Shown here: one piece after another, positions 6,526-8,591 of the stretch | Layout: each line of letters starts with the position of its first letter | How positions within the stretch are numbered: the first letter of the stretch is position 1 | NCBI GenBank assembly: GCA_027347805.1 | Contig: DAIEQP010000269.1 | Span: forward strand, 1 to 8,591 | DNA length: 8,591 nt | Source: Ignavibacteria bacterium | Lineage (GTDB): Bacteria; Bacteroidota; Ignavibacteria; Ignavibacteriales; Melioribacteraceae | Reading direction: 5' to 3' | The notes under the pieces: model-generated | What the model was told of the DNA's origin: nothing | Seen by the model: the letters and a program-made list of their open reading frames with translations, nothing else | The model's database searches: none | Program-made: the position numbers and the translations under genes

Positions 6526-8591
6526 ATGAATAGATTTTTTACAGTTTATGTTTTAATTTTTTTGTTTGTGATAATTATTAAGGCACAGTCTCCTTCATTC
6601 AGCACATTTACAAATCCAATTATTCCTGGCGATCATCCTGATTGTACTTTAACTAAAATTGGTAATGATTTTTATACAACCGGCTCATCTTTCAATCCAA
6701 CACCTGTCATTTATCATTCAACGGACTTAGTTCACTGGGAAGCAGTTGCACAACCGGTAAGTGCTGCATGGTCAAATTATGGTGATACACCTGCAGGAGG
6801 ATGCTGGGGCGGTCAGGTAGTTTTTCATAATAAGAAGTACTGGCACTTTTTCTCTCGCAACAACGTAATGTATTTTACTACTGCCGATAATATAAAAGGT
6901 GATTGGACATTGCCAACACAAATGAAAACACCATCACCGGTACCGGGACTTGGATATGACAATTCAATATTTATTGATGATGATGACACATGGTATCTAT
7001 TAGTTAAGAATGGCCAGGTAAATAATTGGATTGTTCAATTAGGCGATGATGGCCAGCCTGCCGGTAAAGTATTAGACTTAACATGGTTGAATCCTGCGCC
7101 AAATTATCCATTCAGCTGGGCAGAAGGTCCGGTTATGTGGAAGCGAAAAGGAAAATATTATTATTCGTTTGCAAAAAATGTTGCCGGCGGACAAAAAGTT
7201 TTTGTCAGCGATAAATTGACAGCAGATCAGGCATCATGGACAAATTTTGGTGATTTGTTTAATGAAGGTGATCCTGCAAAATATCAGGCTGTGTTTCAAA
7301 ATCCGAATCATCCTTCTGCTGCAGTAATGATTAATGACAGCACAAGCTGGGTAGTTCATCCATTATGGAGAAATGGAAGTAATAATGAATGGTACGGACA
7401 AGGAAGACAGGGCTTGCTAAATCAGGTAACTTACGATGCGACCGGAAAACCAACTGCTGATTATCCAACAAATATTCCAAAGAAAGCACCCAAACTTCCA
7501 AGCAGTGGAATTCCATGGATGGTTCCTCATTCAGATTTTTTTAATTCTGATAAGTTGAATCCTGAATGGTCGTTTCTCGGTTACACTGCATCAAATACAT
7601 ATTCACTTACAAATAAAAGCGGCTGGTTCACTTTATTACCTAAGAACAGGAAACCAAATACAATAATTAAAAATGATGCTGAACATAATTACTCTTTAAT
7701 AACACGATTGACATTTACAGCAAGCACGCCGAATGATCAGGCTGGTCTTTGGATTTTTAACGGTCTGCAAACTCTTTATGTAAAATTATATTGTTCAGTT
7801 GACAGTACAGGGAATAATATAATTGGCTTTAGTTATAAAACAACTATATATCAAATTGCTAATCCAAGAAAAACTGGTGAGTGTACAGTTTTATTAAAAT
7901 TAATCCGGGTTAATCATTTACTTTCAGGATATTACAGCATTGATGGTGTTAACTGGAATCAGGTTGGAAGCGAAATAAATGTTGCAGACATGGACGGTTT
8001 ACAAACAAATTATAATTCATGGACTGGCAACAGGCAGGGATTATTTACACAGGGTTCTTCAGCAGATTATGATTATTATATTTACCGCGATGCATATACA
8101 CCTATCCTTGCTGAATGCCCGGCAAATCAATATGGAACCAGTCTCCCATTTAGAGGCGGAACATATAAATCGCTCGATGGCATTCATGATAATGATTGGG
8201 CCTTATATGCAGGTGTTGAGTTTGGAAATAATGAATACATTCACAAAGCAGATTCAATTTCAATTATAGCTTCTTGCGGATCTACAGGCGGTACAATTGA
8301 AGTCTGGCTGGATTCACTTGATTCAAAAAATAAAATTGCTGAATGCAAAATTACTAATACAGGCGGCTGGGATATATTCCAAACATTTACATCAAAAATT
8401 CTTTTACCTGTATCCGGCAAGCACGATTTGTATTTAAGGTTCAAAGGAACAGATCCAGATAGACTTTTCATGCTTCAATGGATAACGTTTATTGATAGAA
8501 CAACTATCGGAACATCTATTAATGATAAAACAACGAATCAAATTCCAAGTAGATTTATACTTGAACAAAATTATCCAAATCCATTTAACCC
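6526..8591 (+). CDS. Secreted modular GH43 glycosidase with CBM6-like domain and type IX sorting tail (3' end cut off)
   Basis: The reading frame stays open for 688 codons to the window end. Residues 1-20 are a signal peptide (core VYVLIFLFVIII, cleavage likely after KA). Residues about 28-325 are a GH43 five-bladed propeller with predicted base Asp39 (GDHPDC), pKa-tuning Asp145 (YDNSIF) and general acid Glu200 (WAEGP). The usual Pro after the base Asp is Cys40. Residues about 335-525 resemble the concanavalin-like C-terminal domain of beta-xylosidases. Residues about 530-657 resemble CBM6 (NDWALYAGVEFG, then TNTGGWDIFQT and LQWITF). From about 673 IPSRFILEQNYPNPFN opens a type IX secretion sorting domain, which should end within some 80 residues beyond the edge. 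GH43 enzymes act on beta-xylosides or alpha-L-arabinofuranosides; which one cannot be decided here, though arabinose release would suit the araB neighbour. An extracellular or cell-surface location is expected. GAGG at 6518-6521 supports the start. Confidence 0.92.
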   Translation, partial: MNRFFTVYVLIFLFVIIIKAQSPSFSTFTNPIIPGDHPDCTLTKIGNDFYTTGSSFNPTPVIYHSTDLVHWEAVAQPVSAAWSNYGDTPAGGCWGGQVVFHNKKYWHFFSRNNVMYFTTADNIKGDWTLPTQMKTPSPVPGLGYDNSIFIDDDDTWYLLVKNGQVNNWIVQLGDDGQPAGKVLDLTWLNPAPNYPFSWAEGPVMWKRKGKYYYSFAKNVAGGQKVFVSDKLTADQASWTNFGDLFNEGDPAKYQAVFQNPNHPSAAVMINDSTSWVVHPLWRNGSNNEWYGQGRQGLLNQVTYDATGKPTADYPTNIPKKAPKLPSSGIPWMVPHSDFFNSDKLNPEWSFLGYTASNTYSLTNKSGWFTLLPKNRKPNTIIKNDAEHNYSLITRLTFTASTPNDQAGLWIFNGLQTLYVKLYCSVDSTGNNIIGFSYKTTIYQIANPRKTGECTVLLKLIRVNHLLSGYYSIDGVNWNQVGSEINVADMDGLQTNYNSWTGNRQGLFTQGSSADYDYYIYRDAYTPILAECPANQYGTSLPFRGGTYKSLDGIHDNDWALYAGVEFGNNEYIHKADSISIIASCGSTGGTIEVWLDSLDSKNKIAECKITNTGGWDIFQTFTSKILLPVSGKHDLYLRFKGTDPDRLFMLQWITFIDRTTIGTSINDKTTNQIPSRFILEQNYPNPFN

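Noticed and set aside
7979..8471. Open frames of 96 (plus) and 76 (minus) codons within the 3' part of the GH43 gene
   Set aside because: The GH43 frame is continuous here and encodes the CBM6-like domain and sorting tail; the alternatives have no start signals or recognisable features.

Overview
The window looks like a piece of a carbohydrate-utilising bacterium from the Bacteroidota/Ignavibacteriota side of the tree. The base composition is AT-rich. The secreted enzyme at the right edge ends in the start of a type IX secretion (Por) C-terminal sorting signal, with the core LEQNYPNPFN that is especially common in Ignavibacteria-like genomes (Ignavibacterium, Melioribacter). The lineage is an inference from style, not from a marker gene.

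Layout. Positions 1-325 (minus) hold the N-terminal part of an AMP-binding acyl-(ACP/CoA) ligase resembling the ligase half of Aas; it runs off the left edge. Positions 326-520 are a spacer with a clear rho-independent terminator and two inverted repeats. Positions 521-3358 (minus) encode a complete exported GH31 enzyme with a PA14 insert, most like the alpha-xylosidases of xyloglucan loci. A 172-bp divergent intergenic region (3359-3530) carries an imperfect direct repeat that is a plausible operator. On the plus strand follow L-ribulokinase (araB, 3531-5228) and, 17 bp later, a XylR-type regulator (5246-6382) made of a LacI-like sugar-binding domain and an AraC helix-turn-helix domain. After a 143-bp spacer comes a modular GH43 glycosidase (6526 to the right edge) with a signal peptide, a five-bladed catalytic domain, a concanavalin-like domain, a CBM6-like domain and the start of the type IX sorting tail. 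No RNA genes, CRISPR arrays, insertion sequences or phage genes were seen.

How the parts may work together. The GH43 enzyme would be placed outside the cell, probably releasing L-arabinose or D-xylose from plant hemicellulose side chains. The GH31 enzyme has a signal peptide but no sorting tail, so it would act in the periplasm on imported oligosaccharides, removing alpha-linked xylose (or glucose). AraB commits L-arabinose-derived L-ribulose to the pentose phosphate pathway. The regulator next to araB probably senses a pentose and controls the divergent genes. The combination of a PA14-GH31, a GH43 and arabinose catabolism would fit arabinosylated xyloglucan or another arabinose- and xylose-bearing hemicellulose. 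This is a hypothesis: araA, araD, xylA, xylB and any transporter are not in the window.

I did not find a wholly new system. The points most worth checking are the repeat-bearing regulatory region, the pairing of a xylosidase with an arabinose kinase under a XylR-type regulator, the surface/periplasm split of the two glycosidases, and the ligase that starts without the acyltransferase half of Aas.
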